A stretch of DNA of 64,000 bases from Fasciolopsis buskii (taxonomy: Eukaryota > Platyhelminthes > Trematoda > Plagiorchiida > Fasciolidae): assembly GCA_008360955.1 (NCBI GenBank), contig LUCM01011110.1, positions 62,001 to 126,000 on the forward strand. Reading direction: 5' to 3'. The position numbers were made by a program, and so were the translations under genes. The first letter of the stretch is position 1; each line of letters starts with the position of its first letter. A model generated the notes under the pieces. The model saw only the letters and a list, made by a program, of their open reading frames with translations. It did not search any database and was not told the origin of the DNA. Of the stretch, positions 1 to 11,655 are shown one piece after another.

Positions 1-3000
1 CTCCAGCTGGCCTATTCCGGACACCCTGTCTGTCACCAGTCGTTTGAATACAGAGTTCATCGTTTATAGGATCACTGGGCTCCTGTTCTCAAGATGCCAC
101 ACAGGATCGCTTGTCTCATTCGTCCGAACTACTAACAACAACAGAGCGATAACAGCAACAACGGCCCTAGTTTATTGTGAGAAAATTCACTATCACCGAA
201 GTTGTTTACCGTCGGAGGTATACGAGTCCCATGGTGTTAGTAGTACAGAGGTTTACAGATTAACCAACGGACTTCACTGCATTAAGCGATCCATTTTGCA
301 AAACTACTCCAGGACAGCACAAGGCAGAGACAACATATGAGGATATTTGGCCGTGAGAAAATCTTGGAACGGATTATACTGTTTCGAATCAAGGAGTTGG
401 CTCAAAAGTTTGCTAAAAGAAGCAGGTCATATAAAGTCGATCTAGCAATTGTAACCACTGAAAGTATGGAATGTTCTTAGTAGAAAGACTTAACTAGATG
501 ATGGAGTGGCTTACTGATCAGCCTATTGGTTATCCAGTTGATTCATTCGCAGAATCACTTAACGATTTGACGGATGCACGATTAATTGGTTGACTAAATA
601 ATGTGTTAATCAGCAGACTAATATTGATCTATTTGATCCGTAAATAATATGGTCGCAATAAAAGGTTCTGGTTAAATGTCCGGAAAAATTTTCACCCACC
701 TCGTCACAAATGTAGCATAGCAAAGCGTTTGGAGTTTAGGTTCGTGCAAACTATTTCGTTATTCCTGTCTGCATGGTATAAATGTGTTTTGACCAAACTA
801 CGAAATGGATAGTCCTGAATTTCTTTCGTCTTCTTTGACATGCAACGCGTCATGCGTGTTTCTTACTACCCAGCTACAGACTTTGTTTTTCGTTTAGGTC
901 TGAAGCATTTCTGACACGGACCGTCTCATTCCGTGTACTGATTTCGCACGGTATTTGTGTGGGACCAACTCAGACCAAGTGATTACAACTGAGGACAGAT
1001 ATGAAAATGACCCATGTATCTAAAGTTTTCAAAGCAGCCTTGATGTAACCGAAAACAATATATAGAAAATACGGTTTCTACAGGCACTAAAGAGACGAAA
1101 ACATGGCACAGAGGTAGAGTAAAGTTATTTACAAAGTTCGACAACTACCCCACTGACCATTAGCAAAGACGTTTAAATGTTTAGTATGGTTCCTAGTACA
1201 ATAGTCCCGCACAGTGTAGTACTGAAGCAGAATGAAGCATGGCGTGGAAAGTATCTTAGTACATTTGTGCAAGACGCGCCCAAAATTACACAACCCCAAT
1301 ACATGGAAATACAAAAGGGATTTGAGGTATCAGCAACAAAGGCAGTCATGAGAATAACATTTCTTTTGTGCACACAGATATGAACATGATATCGCATGAT
1401 AGCTGCGTCGGCTGTCGACGGTGTCCCTGGCCAGGGAGATTTCGACTGGGGCGGTGGAACTCTGTGTACCGCGCTATGCGATGCCAGCGAGATGAGTCAA
1501 TGGTCAAAGTATTTTCTTGGTAGGGGCTAGATAACCGGTTTGGTCCGGTATTATGGAGTGGATTTTTTCCCTATCCGTCTCCGTTAGCTTATTGCGCTCG
1601 AGGACACAGTATGAAGTAATCAAATTCCTGGTGAAATGAATCATTACTAGCAAAGGGACTATCAAGTAATAGGAAACCAAACAAATAAATCAACCGACTA
1701 TATGCTTAATACTTAATAGCTAAGTGTAATAACTTCATGTGGATATGTATATATCAAATCATCGAATGCCCGTCTAATCGAAGCAACCCAAACAACATCA
1801 AATATGACATCCACTGTGCTCGGGTCCCACCAAAAGAGAATTGCAAGCACTGTGATCCGCAGCCTGAGAAAGTGGATGGAAAACCCTCAGTCGATGTCCA
1901 GTAAGTTTAACCAAAACTCAGAATCTAGATGACCGCGTACAACCATTCACGGAGAAGGTCAGTAGATCGGACTTTTTCGATCAAAAGTCTGGTTACTGGA
2001 TCCCAAAGCGCGCATAACCACATATGCACGTGCAGCATGCACCGGGACAGCGATCTTCAGAGGTGTTGCTTGACCGACCTGAATAGTGCAAACAAGAAAG
2101 CAACTTGGGCCGAATTTGATTAACAGTATGAGCTAGCATTAGAATTTGCGCAAAGCATTGAATGTAGTGCTACGCAGGGCACACGTCACACAGCTTCTCC
2201 AAAAGAAAGAATACTGCCCACAATATCCCCTGCTTTCTGAACATTTGAGCAGTTCATCTGAACCGTACGGTTATTTATCAGCATAAAGAGCGCAGGGCCC
2301 AAACTCTCAAATCAACGTAAGAACCTTCCAAATTTTCCTTTACTTCATTCTACTCGCGGCAAGCCCCTTCGTTACACAAATTGCCAATTCGAGGTCAACT
2401 AAGAGATCAAAATTAAGTCTGAGATTAAGGACCCGAAAAACGTAGAAGACGGCAGTCAAGTGGGCCTACGCAATGAGGACCTCACCTCGGCTGGTGATGA
2501 AACATCTGCGAAGTGGGCGCTAAGCTCACCGAAATTCTGAAATCCATCAACCTGACATACAACGGATATCAGTTTCAAAATTATTGGAAATATTCATCCC
2601 ATAATCATGAATATTTTTGTAATCCCTTTTTCATAACTATTCGCTCGTTCGCCGGTCCAAAAATGATTTTTAAGATTACCTAAGGATTAAAAAAGGGTGT
2701 CGGTCCATTTCTTATCTCTTGTCCAGGCAAACGTTCACTGGTGCTCTGTTTCAACTCATTCTTACTACAAGCAGTTGTACCTCTATGAAATAAATCCGGT
2801 TGTTGGAAAAACGAACAGCGCTAGTAGCCAATTCGCTAATACGTGAATGAACACCACAGGCAAAACCAACACCGTAGACCGTGCACGGTTGCCTCTCACG
2901 ATCAACCTACTGGGAAGAATCATTCTCCGATTGACTGATTTCCCGGACGCATTCAGAATCAACCAATTCAACAAATCTCTTGCATTTGGGTGTTTACCGC

Positions 3001-5387
3001 GGTGACTGTAGACATCGACATGTAATTTGCCCGCGAGACCCGCATTCAATACTCCAGGTCAGTCATATGACCGGGATTCTCATCCATTACGGGATTTTCT
3101 GAGTTATGGCCTGGCGTGCTGAGTCGTAACATAGCAAATTTTGGCTGAGTCTACGAGCTTTATTGACGCGTGCCTACACATCAGAAATGGAAGAAAGTGC
3201 GCAACAGGAAATTCCCGGATCCCGTTTCACAAGCCACTCACCCATCGAAAACATTAATTGTGAACAGAATAATCTGTTGACTCTTCGCCATTTGATAATC
3301 ATTAATGGTGAGCGGTTTGACCCACAGGTTATCTAGCCCTACCACGTGCGTTCCGGCAAACTCACCGTGGTCTGTTTCTACAAACTCGCCTTCTGGCAGG
3401 GGTTGGAAAGATTCGCAAAGGAACCCAAGATCAAGGAAGTCATAAAGTTCCCGGGTTTAATAATCTTTTTCCGGCTCAAATTAAATATTGTAAAGTCGAA
3501 ACCGTTACAGTATTATCTATTCTGTCCACCGAAGTCTGGTCCTTTGAGCAAATGCTGTCTTTGTAAGAGGAAGTAGTTGCAGTCGTCGTCGATCAGAAGA
3601 GCTTTCGCAGTGACTGCGCTAACTGCAGGGATGTTGGCCCTATCCCAACGATGTTGGAGCTGTTAGTCTCTTTTCTTCTGAACCAGTTGTGCGATATGCG
3701 GCATCGCCAAACTAGAGAGGAGTGGGCTGGGTTTTGTGCCATCCGGTGGTTAATAAAACGTGCTTTTCAAAGAGCAAACATAACTGTGTTCTTACATTCG
3801 CCCAGCCTTTGAATGTATCTATACTATGACATCTTCGATTGATGAGAGGCACCTACTGACCCTCAAATAGTTGTGCAGTCATGATTTTTGAGGGTCGCTG
3901 GTACTAACCCGTCACGTATGGATCATGAAAAATTGATGTAAGCTAGTAGATTTTGAATATTAAACGAACTTTCGTCTGCTCAGCTCGGTGTTTCTCACTA
4001 AAGTTAATGCGAACCAGAGATAGGATCGAATGCCGATTTTCGAGACGAGGCTAGTGCAGAGGTCTTTTAACCCTTTTCTGCGTTTCGAAGCAACTGAGGC
4101 AGAGTTGGGGCTTATAAACAGTTTCGCCCACTCTCCGTTATTCCTAGCGTAGAAAGCCAAGGTTTCTTTAATCTCCATCACTTCAACCTTCCCTCAGGAG
4201 TCACTCTAAGGGATTTTTGGCTGACCTGTCGTACGTGTGAGTCGAAATCCATCCAGAGGGCAATCTTTGATCGAGAGTATCAGTTCACTGTAGTAAATTG
4301 CAGATAATTCAACACGCTTTGAATCGTTTGTCGACCTCCGTTTCCAGACGCGAAATGTGCTTTGCTCCTTGAAAGTGCATGTTACATCTGCACTCGGTTA
4401 TTATGACAACCCCCTGAAAGTAGTCAAAAATATTCGGTACTTTTGAAGGTCAGATCATGAATAACGAAAGTCACAGAACCCTTTGCAAACCCACGGCACC
4501 AGTGGAACCACCGTAAAATGCAGCTTTCCTTCGACAGAAATTTATACAACAACGCGGTTCGCAACGTCATCATTTACGGTTGTTGGTCCTGGCCTCTCCG
4601 CACTGCTGATGCTCGGCCGTTGTTTGGACTTGAACACTGATGTTTCCGAAGCGTTGCTATCCCGATAGAAAAATTGGGTGAGCAATGTCCAGTTGCATAA
4701 TCGTGTTTCGGTTGTTGATAGGCGCCCACTAGCCGAAATCATCACTCTACACTGCTTTCGTTGGCTGGAACACCTATTGCTTATGACTGTCCACATTGTA
4801 AATGCCCCTTGCACCTGCCGGGTAAGGCTGCTAAAAGCGAGGCAGCCTTCAGGCTGACTTGGCGTAGGGACAGGAAGAATTAAGCTTCGCCTTTCCCCCG
4901 GCCAATGCTTCTTGATGTACTGGTTGGATTTCAAACGGCGAGAACTGCCACTGTAAGAGACCCAACAGATATGGCTCAGAAGCTAAATCGGTGACACAAA
5001 TTCTGCTCAGAATATCTGTAAAATCGTTGTCCAGTAATATCGAACACAAATAAACAAAAAAACGGTAAATATGTATGGCAAGTTCATACAAAAGTGCTTT
5101 TCCGGTGTCTTGCTGTTCACTGATTTTCGCTGCTATTCAATGGCTTCTAAAAACTCAGTTAAATTTATCCACATTTTAACTAAACACTTAGTGTATACAT
5201 AGATATATGCGTGCAAAATGTCTTCCAATCCAATAGTGGAAGAGAAATTTATCAAAATTTTGGTTAATTTTTCTCTCTACTAATAGAAACCAGTAGTCTG
5301 TTCTACAGTGGTTCCTGAGCATAAGTTAACTCAAAAGTCATTCTTATATCCGATACAATGGTTTCGCTAGTTGAGAAATATCATGAG
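1..5387. other. No recognised gene; unassigned intergenic or intronic DNA
   Basis: Open frames here are at most 130 codons and none shows a protein family I recognise. A GC-richer patch at about 1,400-1,540 and a 40-odd codon open frame near 2,400-2,541 stand out weakly. No transposon domain, RNA gene or long repeat was seen. Confidence 0.5.
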
Positions 5388-5735
5388 TTACAAGGCAATA
5401 CTCCAAGAGTCTGTTTGTTTTTCAAATGAAGAAAGCGTTTTGCATATCCATGCTTGTATACCCTCAGTTTGCCATTTCATTTTTGTTTCATTATTACTGC
5501 TGACTTGTCGGCACACCTGTGCGCAGTAGCCAGATGCGACTAACTTCTCACAAAGATTTACTACAATTTTGGTCACCTGAACTGGTTCATTCGCCCTCCT
5601 TGTGTCGCGAATGTCCTGAAGCATACCAAACAAACCGAGTTTGTCATTCTTGTACACACATTCGAGGGACAGCGGATAGGCAAAGCAGTGTGCAACTACG
5701 TGTTTACCAAGTTGTTTAATCTCGTTCGGCTCCAA
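5388..5735 (-). CDS. Unrecognised 115-codon open frame, possible exon or retroelement fragment
   Basis: This frame starts with ATG and runs 115 codons without a stop. Its composition is soluble and well mixed: a central stretch containing DIRDTRRANEP is followed by VTKIVVNLCEKL, which looks like an amphipathic helix. I do not recognise the family. The frame on the opposite strand is shorter and less protein-like. No clear splice signal fixes its ends. A frame this long is only mildly unusual by chance in 64 kb at this base composition, so the call rests on the look of the translation. It could be a gag-like retroelement fragment or an exon of an unknown gene. Confidence 0.2.
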   Translation of the reverse strand: MEPNEIKQLGKHVVAHCFAYPLSLECVYKNDKLGLFGMLQDIRDTRRANEPVQVTKIVVNLCEKLVASGYCAQVCRQVSSNNETKMKWQTEGIQAWICKTLSSFEKQTDSWSIAL

Positions 5736-7500
5736 CTAGGTTCGACCGATAACACTTACACGAATTACATGTAAAGAACAACTGCATGTATGTGAACCTA
5801 CTGAAAAGCACTCATTATTCATCTGCGCACACGACCAGACTCTATGGTCTACACTCGTTAATTTTACGTTACTTGCCGTCAAAACGGATATGTAATTGAT
5901 TTTCCTATCAGTGCCACAAATTAAAATGTTTCGCCTCAGTATATGTGACGTCGCACTTGTGTTTGTGTGTGTGTGCATGCTAGCGAACGAGGCATGTACT
6001 GCGTAACTTGCGAAAAAAAGCGAAACAAGGCGAAAATGTCCAGCACTACTCCTTCAGGCTTTGGAGTCCATTCGACGTGTTGGAGGAGGGTAACTCACGC
6101 ATAATCTGAGTTTGATATGCGATTGTGCCCGGTCTGCAACTAGCAGGTACGCTATTTCTGAAAATTTGGGGAAGAATGTTTCACAAAGAATGTGAATTGT
6201 TGTAACAAACCGATAATTCTCCCAATTAGGGTGGTTAGATTATTGACTGAATTGGTGGCAGTAGTAATAATAATAACAAAAACAATAATAGCAAAATCAA
6301 CGGTGATACTTAATCATTCAAGCAACCCGCCATCTGGAGCAGAACTGATCAGGACCCCGAATACCATATGAAAGCGGCTATGTTAAGTTTCTGGTTCACT
6401 CTGATTTATCACAAAAGGGACCTCATTGTAGTTTGCGTTTAACCTCCGAGAATGGCGATCACCAGTTCATCCGTAAGCATATCGTTTTTGTTTTGTGGTC
6501 CGGTTAGACTGGCGGCTTTGTTCACTGCACCTCTTCCGAGTCGAACAGAATTTCATAATTAAGTTGCTCATCATTTCATTTCCAGATTCAACTCGGCCAT
6601 TGAACATCATCAAAGGACAGCACGTTTGTCTCGTCCTCGTAACTTGTCCGCAGTGCAGTGAATGCGCAATAAAAGGTATTCGGTCTAAATTGTCCATGTA
6701 GTCAGTTTGGCCTGATACTTGTAGTAACAACATGAGGTCTGATAACAATCACCATTCACTGGGTTTTCCATGACCACAAACATCAATCTTCATTAGAAGG
6801 CATCATTTTCCGGTATGTTCTATCCATTTTGTATTGTTATATCGCGTTCTTCTACACAATTACCTGCGGTTACTACCTGGTCTACTGTGCCACGTCAATT
6901 GACTACTGATCAAACAAAAAGGTTGCACCTTTGGGAACTGTTGATGGAAGGACACTGCACGATTCAGCGCAGACTCAAAACGAGCCAATCTGCTTTCATA
7001 ACACAGCGATAGTGGTGCAGTATCCCGTGAACTTCTTTCAGGGAATTGGCCGGCTAGATGGGGTCGGTAGCTACAATTGCAAGTGAATGGCCTTCCGTAA
7101 AAGGTAAACAAGTAGCTATAATTCAAAGACAGGTAATTCATGAACAACTCGGAATAAAGAACCCAGCTCAAGCTGTCCTCGTCTATCACTGAAGCAAGAC
7201 GATAAGTAACATCCGCGAAATTACGATCAAATATATTTTTCCATGTTTCGCTGTTCACTGTTGTATGATCTACAGCCCCTTTATCGAAGTCATAAAACGA
7301 GCTGCATCCCCCGAGGAGCAAAACCCGAGTACAGTTTGGGAAAGCCATATGTCTGCCAGTCATTGGGCCATTATTTCACAGGTCGACTTAGCCAACCGAA
7401 ACAATATGTACATCTCACTGTGTTTCTTGGTGACCACAGTATCGAGATGATAAGGGGATCAAAGCTCACGGATATAAGGTGAGGCTAATTGCATAGACCG
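5736..7500. other. No recognised gene
   Basis: The interval holds an AAT/ACA-rich low-complexity patch at about 6,256-6,290 and a 167-codon minus-strand open frame (6,860-7,363) that I judged compatible with chance. No other structure was seen. Confidence 0.45.
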
Positions 7501-7680
7501 TGCCGTGGTCAAACAGATAAAGTCATGGTGCTTGGACGGGAAGCTCGTGCGTTCAAATTCTCCCACTACCGATCAACTTCCCCACTTAGAAGCTCTCGGA
7601 TGGTCACGACCTCCTTTCTGAAAAGTGAGGTACATTGATACTTCACTAATGAAAGAAGTGAAAAGATAAGGGGACGAAAA
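7501..7680 (+). mobile_element. tRNA-derived SINE, diverged copy
   Basis: The sequence aligns by eye along its length with the better copy at 21.84 kb: a tRNA-like head with a degenerate A box, a B box reading GTTCAAATTCTCCCAC near 7,551-7,566, a body containing CACGACCTCCTTTCTGAAAA, a GATGTACATC-like motif (here GAGGTACATTGA) and an A-rich tail with AAAAGATAAGG. Several substitutions and small indels make it an old copy. A SINE of this type would be transcribed by RNA polymerase III from the internal A and B boxes; this copy is probably inactive. Confidence 0.7.
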
Positions 7681-8299
7681 GAAAAAAACAATGGGGTTAT
7701 GAATGCGCAGGCACTTTTTGCCCTAAATCCAGAAAATCAATTGCAAATTTTGTTTTTCAACCATGTAACACAGCCTACTTTGTAATGATGCGTTGTGTGG
7801 TGAGAAACTGCAGAATGCATGCACATACGCACACCTCCTTGAACCAAGAGTAGGCAGTGGTCTATCCCAGTCCGCATGTTGATTTTAAACACCTAAATTC
7901 AAAAGGGCGAATAATAATAATAATAATAATAATAATACGTAACTGTTAGAGCCTCAGTGGTTTTCTACCTGAATTTCCGCGTTTTCGCTGCCAACATCAT
8001 TAGTATCCCTGATTCTTTTTGGCATAATGCTTATTTGTCACCTGGGAAGGGTTTTCGGTATTTCGTCTTGACTTAAGGGTATTTTCTAAAATTTAATAAA
8101 ATGGTGATTTCCCCAACAGCACAGTCTCCCACCGTAAACAGTCCTAAGTGATTTCAATTGCACTTCAACATAATCTAGCTGGCTATAGGGAAGGGGCTAT
8201 CATTATAATACAAAATAGCTCTTCGTGTCCATCCTAATTGTTTGCGAGTGTTTCTCGATATTTGCCATCATTCGTGACTGGTAACTGCCCGATTCGGGA
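7681..8299. other. No recognised gene; contains a TAA microsatellite
   Basis: Apart from the trinucleotide run at 7,911-7,936 nothing was recognised. The sequence is AT-rich and non-coding in appearance. Confidence 0.5.
7911..7936. repeat. (TAA)n microsatellite
   Basis: About eight and a half uninterrupted ATA/TAA units lie in AT-rich DNA. Confidence 0.95.
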
Positions 8300-8416
8300 T
8301 TACAAGTTGAAATTTGTCACAAGATATAATGGCTCCTCATGGGATTGCAATCGCCCAACACACTGTGCAGGAGGCAGCAAGAAGTTCATGTAAAACCTAC
8401 TTCTGAATTCACTTAC

Positions 8417-8545
8417 TCGTCTTGGTATTTTAACATAAGTTTCTTTTTGTGTCTCTTCGTATAAATTGATTTCAACATATGGACGACCAGAGCGAGCCCT
8501 ATTGTCCCATTCAAATTTGGTGGCTTCATGGGGTTTTCCCACCAT
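8417..8545 (-). CDS. Candidate initial exon of an unidentified gene
   Basis: On the minus strand an ATG at 8,545 opens a 43-codon segment that ends exactly at a strong 5' splice donor, GTAAGT (8,416-8,411), in phase 0. The translation begins MVGKPHEATKFEW and is charged and soluble, unlike the random frames around it. An in-frame stop lies two codons upstream of the ATG, so this would be a first exon. The frame stays open beyond the donor to 8,300, but the composition changes there. I recognise no domain, and no downstream exon could be linked. The assignment rests on the ATG, the composition and the donor; chance remains quite possible. Confidence 0.25.
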
Positions 8546-8716
8546 TAATCAATTGAACTAGGATATATTCGTGGCATCCGCGACTGACCGGTCACCTGAT
8601 TCTCGATGCGAATCCTAGTAGTCACTAAGACAACTGATAGGAAGCTTTAGAAAATCCAGCACTAGAAATAACAGCGAAAGTTAGGAAAAGCTTCAGAGAT
8701 TGGATTGAATTTAACT

Positions 8717-8945
8717 GTGAATGATATAATGTTAATAACACACCGTTATTCGTAGATGCAATGCGCCAACGTTTCGACTACCGTGGGTAGTCTTTCTCAA
8801 GGTCATTCGATTGTAAAACTTGCCTTGAGAAAGACTGCCCACGGTAGTCGAAACGTTGGCGCATCACATCTACCAACAACGGTGCGTTACTAACATTATA
8901 TCATTTACAATTAAAACCAATAAATGGCGCATCGATTTTTCGATA
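8717..8945 (-). mobile_element. Penelope-like inverted terminal repeat element, copy 1
   Basis: Two inverted arms (about 8,717-8,813 and 8,820-8,909) form an imperfect palindrome. Each arm carries the sequence CGCCAACGTTTCGACTACC followed by its own small hairpin, then CTTTCTCAAGG. Beyond the right arm a further 36 bases (to 8,945), ending in a short ATCGATTTTTCGAT-type palindrome, are shared with copy 2 at 46.7 kb in reverse complement, so the true element is the palindrome plus a one-sided extension. That architecture, and the GAAACGTTGG motif beside a hairpin, recall the terminal repeats of Penelope-like elements, which often carry a hammerhead-type motif and a short tail. Several mismatches between the arms show age. 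No reverse transcriptase is attached. Confidence 0.6.
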
Positions 8946-9855
8946 AACCCCCTACATCATTTGGTCCTGCTATTTACAAATTGGATTGAATTCTTTATTT
9001 AATTCATACTTAGGGATTTTAATATTCCGGCTGGTTGACTCGTATGCACGTGACGCTAAGATTGGATCGCCCGAAATCCACAACACGAAGCGCTTTATTT
9101 TGGGGAAATTTGGCTCCGTGAATTCAACATTCGGTCATTCGTGTCAGTATTTTACTTCGCATGACTTTCCCCAGGCAGACACGTGGACAGAGTTGCAATT
9201 ATTCTCCATTTCGAAATGCTTACCTGAGGTAACAGATTTTAACATTCGAGTCACAGATGATATTCGCGTCAGTTCTCATGCTTCAGCCAAATCCCGGACA
9301 AAGCGGTGCTGAGTTGTGAGTTGTCACCGTAAACCGTTTGCGGGATTTTCGGAGGTTATGCGACGCAGGTGACTGATAATAAATTTACAAGGACTTTGTC
9401 TAACTTTTTAATAGCCCATGTCTTGCAGTGAACAGCAATGCTACATGATGATTCATTCACCGTGTAGAACATTTTTATCGTTTCATTTATGAGATCTCTT
9501 TGAACAAAAGGGATCTTTCATGAAAGCGAACAATTAATTCACTACCCTGACTGAATCTGAAAACTAAACATCTGACCAGGGCTAATCAACGACAGTTCCG
9601 AGAATTTTGTCTGCCATCAAGTAAGCCAGCCGAATGATTTGGTTTCTCTCCCAGCTAATAATTTGAATTCATCTATATTGTTGGATTTTTTCTTAATGAG
9701 ATTAGTGCTTAGAATACTAATATCATTCTTAAATATAAAATCTGTATTGTTACATCCCATAAAACTTAAAGATAAAACAAGCTGAAAAGAGCCTAACTGC
9801 CCTCCTTCGTTATTAGTGAGGTTCAAATAAGGAACGTTGTTGTCATCTGTTACCA
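8946..9855. other. No recognised gene
   Basis: A 108-codon plus-strand open frame (8,986-9,312) is present but shows no recognised family or convincing splice sites. The rest is AT-rich and unassigned. Confidence 0.4.
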
Positions 9856-10009
9856 TCACTACTAATAATAATACTATTAGCGTTACTATTAATACAACGA
9901 CTACTAGCACTACTACTACCACCACCACCAGCCACTATTACTGCTACTACTACTAATACTACGATTACTACTACTACTACGATTACTGCTACTAGCACTG
10001 CTGCTATCA
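9856..10009. repeat. Imperfect ACT/ACC/ATT trinucleotide tract
   Basis: About 150 bases are built almost wholly of ACT, ATT, ACC and GCT triplets with interruptions. It gives a spurious valine-rich translation on the minus strand. It is best read as a decayed microsatellite. Confidence 0.9.
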
Positions 10010-11604
10010 TTTCCAGTTTTACAGCAATATAACCGTAGCGTTTAAAGTATCCCTGTGATTTCTAATTTCATCTGATGGACCTAGTTTTCCAGCCACTGTC
10101 ACACAAATAATGCCTAGATTCAATTACAGATGATGCCTGTCTAATCATCTATCAATCACCTATCCTGATTGTTTTTAGGCTCACGGATTTTGCATAAAAG
10201 TTAGCAGTGACTGAAGGAAACCGATTAGCTCCTGCACAAGTTGCAAATTTATTTTTGAGGATATTTACATGGCTCTCAGTAATGGCTTCACGAAAGATCA
10301 TACTGAGTAGTCAAACTGAGAAATGAATTCGAAAAATGGTAGTGGAATTTGAAAGTGGAATACTGCATCTGACTCAAAACGCAGGTGTACTCACAATTTG
10401 ACACATCCTACATGTCAACTAACCATCAAGCTCGTTGCCTTGACTGTATCCTTACAGGTTTCACATCTCACTGATCAACCAAGGAACGGTAAGATTCAGT
10501 TGGAAGATCCAGTCATTCGTTTTGCTGTCAGTTCCCATGTGATGCGCGCCAATTCTAGGGTTTTTGTTCTTGGTTCTGAATTAACACTAAAACACCGTTT
10601 TACATTGACTCTTTGGGAAAATATTGCTTTGTGATGAATATTCTGCATAGATTTCTTCCTTCCGATTTGCAGGCAGCAACATTTTCCACTAACACAGTTA
10701 ACGTTTCCCGGAGTCGCAAGCAAAAATAATCAGCTGAGGTCGACCAAATGTTGAAACCCGCGGACAATCACAACTGCGAACTCTGCAACCATCTGTCAAC
10801 TGGGGTGAGGACAAAGGAGACGCGAAAACTCATGTAGCCTGCCACGTGGATTAAAAAAAGTTTCGATTACCCATCAACTTTTGGCTTAGTTAAGCACATC
10901 GTTATTGTTAGTTAAATGGACACGCAGTTACCAGGAGACAGTCCATATAATCTTTATCACAAACCATCAACAATGATATTTCCCAGAATCTCGTTGGGTT
11001 GTACCAGCTTTCCAAAATATGACAATCGCTGCAGCTACTGGCAACTAACTTCTTTAACATGAAACCCAAAGAACGAGCAGGACACTTATGTCAGCACATC
11101 ATCCTCCATCCTAATTGATAAATTCGTTTTAATAAAAAGGTGGAAAATAGATATTTCTGATAAGAGTTTATTAAGTGGCTGGTGCAAAATTATCTGAAAT
11201 GATTGTTCTAATCCATAAGCGGTTAGTAAACATGTGAAAATGCGACTACGTGAATAGGGCATAAAAGACCGAAATTCCGGGTCGAAATTGAAATCCTCTT
11301 GTAACATCTGGTAAGTGATCTAAAACGGCCATTACTTTCAAAGATGAATGCGAATTTCTCACTGAAGGGAGGTTCGCACGAAGAATGAATGGGCCTGATA
11401 AGATGGAACAGTCATAGAAATATAAATAAATCATTATAAACGGGAATGCACTCCACCATGTTCAACATATTGTTGACGTCTTTTATTCCGTCAGATTACA
11501 TTCTGTTTGTTATGTACTTTCTCGGCAAACTAAAACCAGCAAATTGAGTGTCTTTGGCGAATAGGAGAATTAGTCTTCTTGTTGTACTCATCGCCCTCGT
11601 CGTG
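10010..11604. other. No recognised gene
   Basis: Short frames only; no domain, repeat copy or RNA gene was recognised. Confidence 0.5.
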
Positions 11605-11612
11605 GTTGTTGC

Positions 11613-11655
<43 letters not shown>
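11605..11655. repeat. (GTT)n microsatellite
   Basis: About 17 nearly perfect GTT units. The repeat creates artificial valine- or leucine-rich frames on + and a threonine run on -, which should not be annotated as proteins. Confidence 0.95.

Noticed and set aside
6860..7363. 167-codon open frame on -
   Set aside because: A frame of this length is about what chance allows in 64 kb with six frames; no motif, repeat copy or splice signal supports it.
9617..9928. Valine-rich 103-codon frame on -
   Set aside because: It is the translation of the imperfect ACT/ACC trinucleotide tract.
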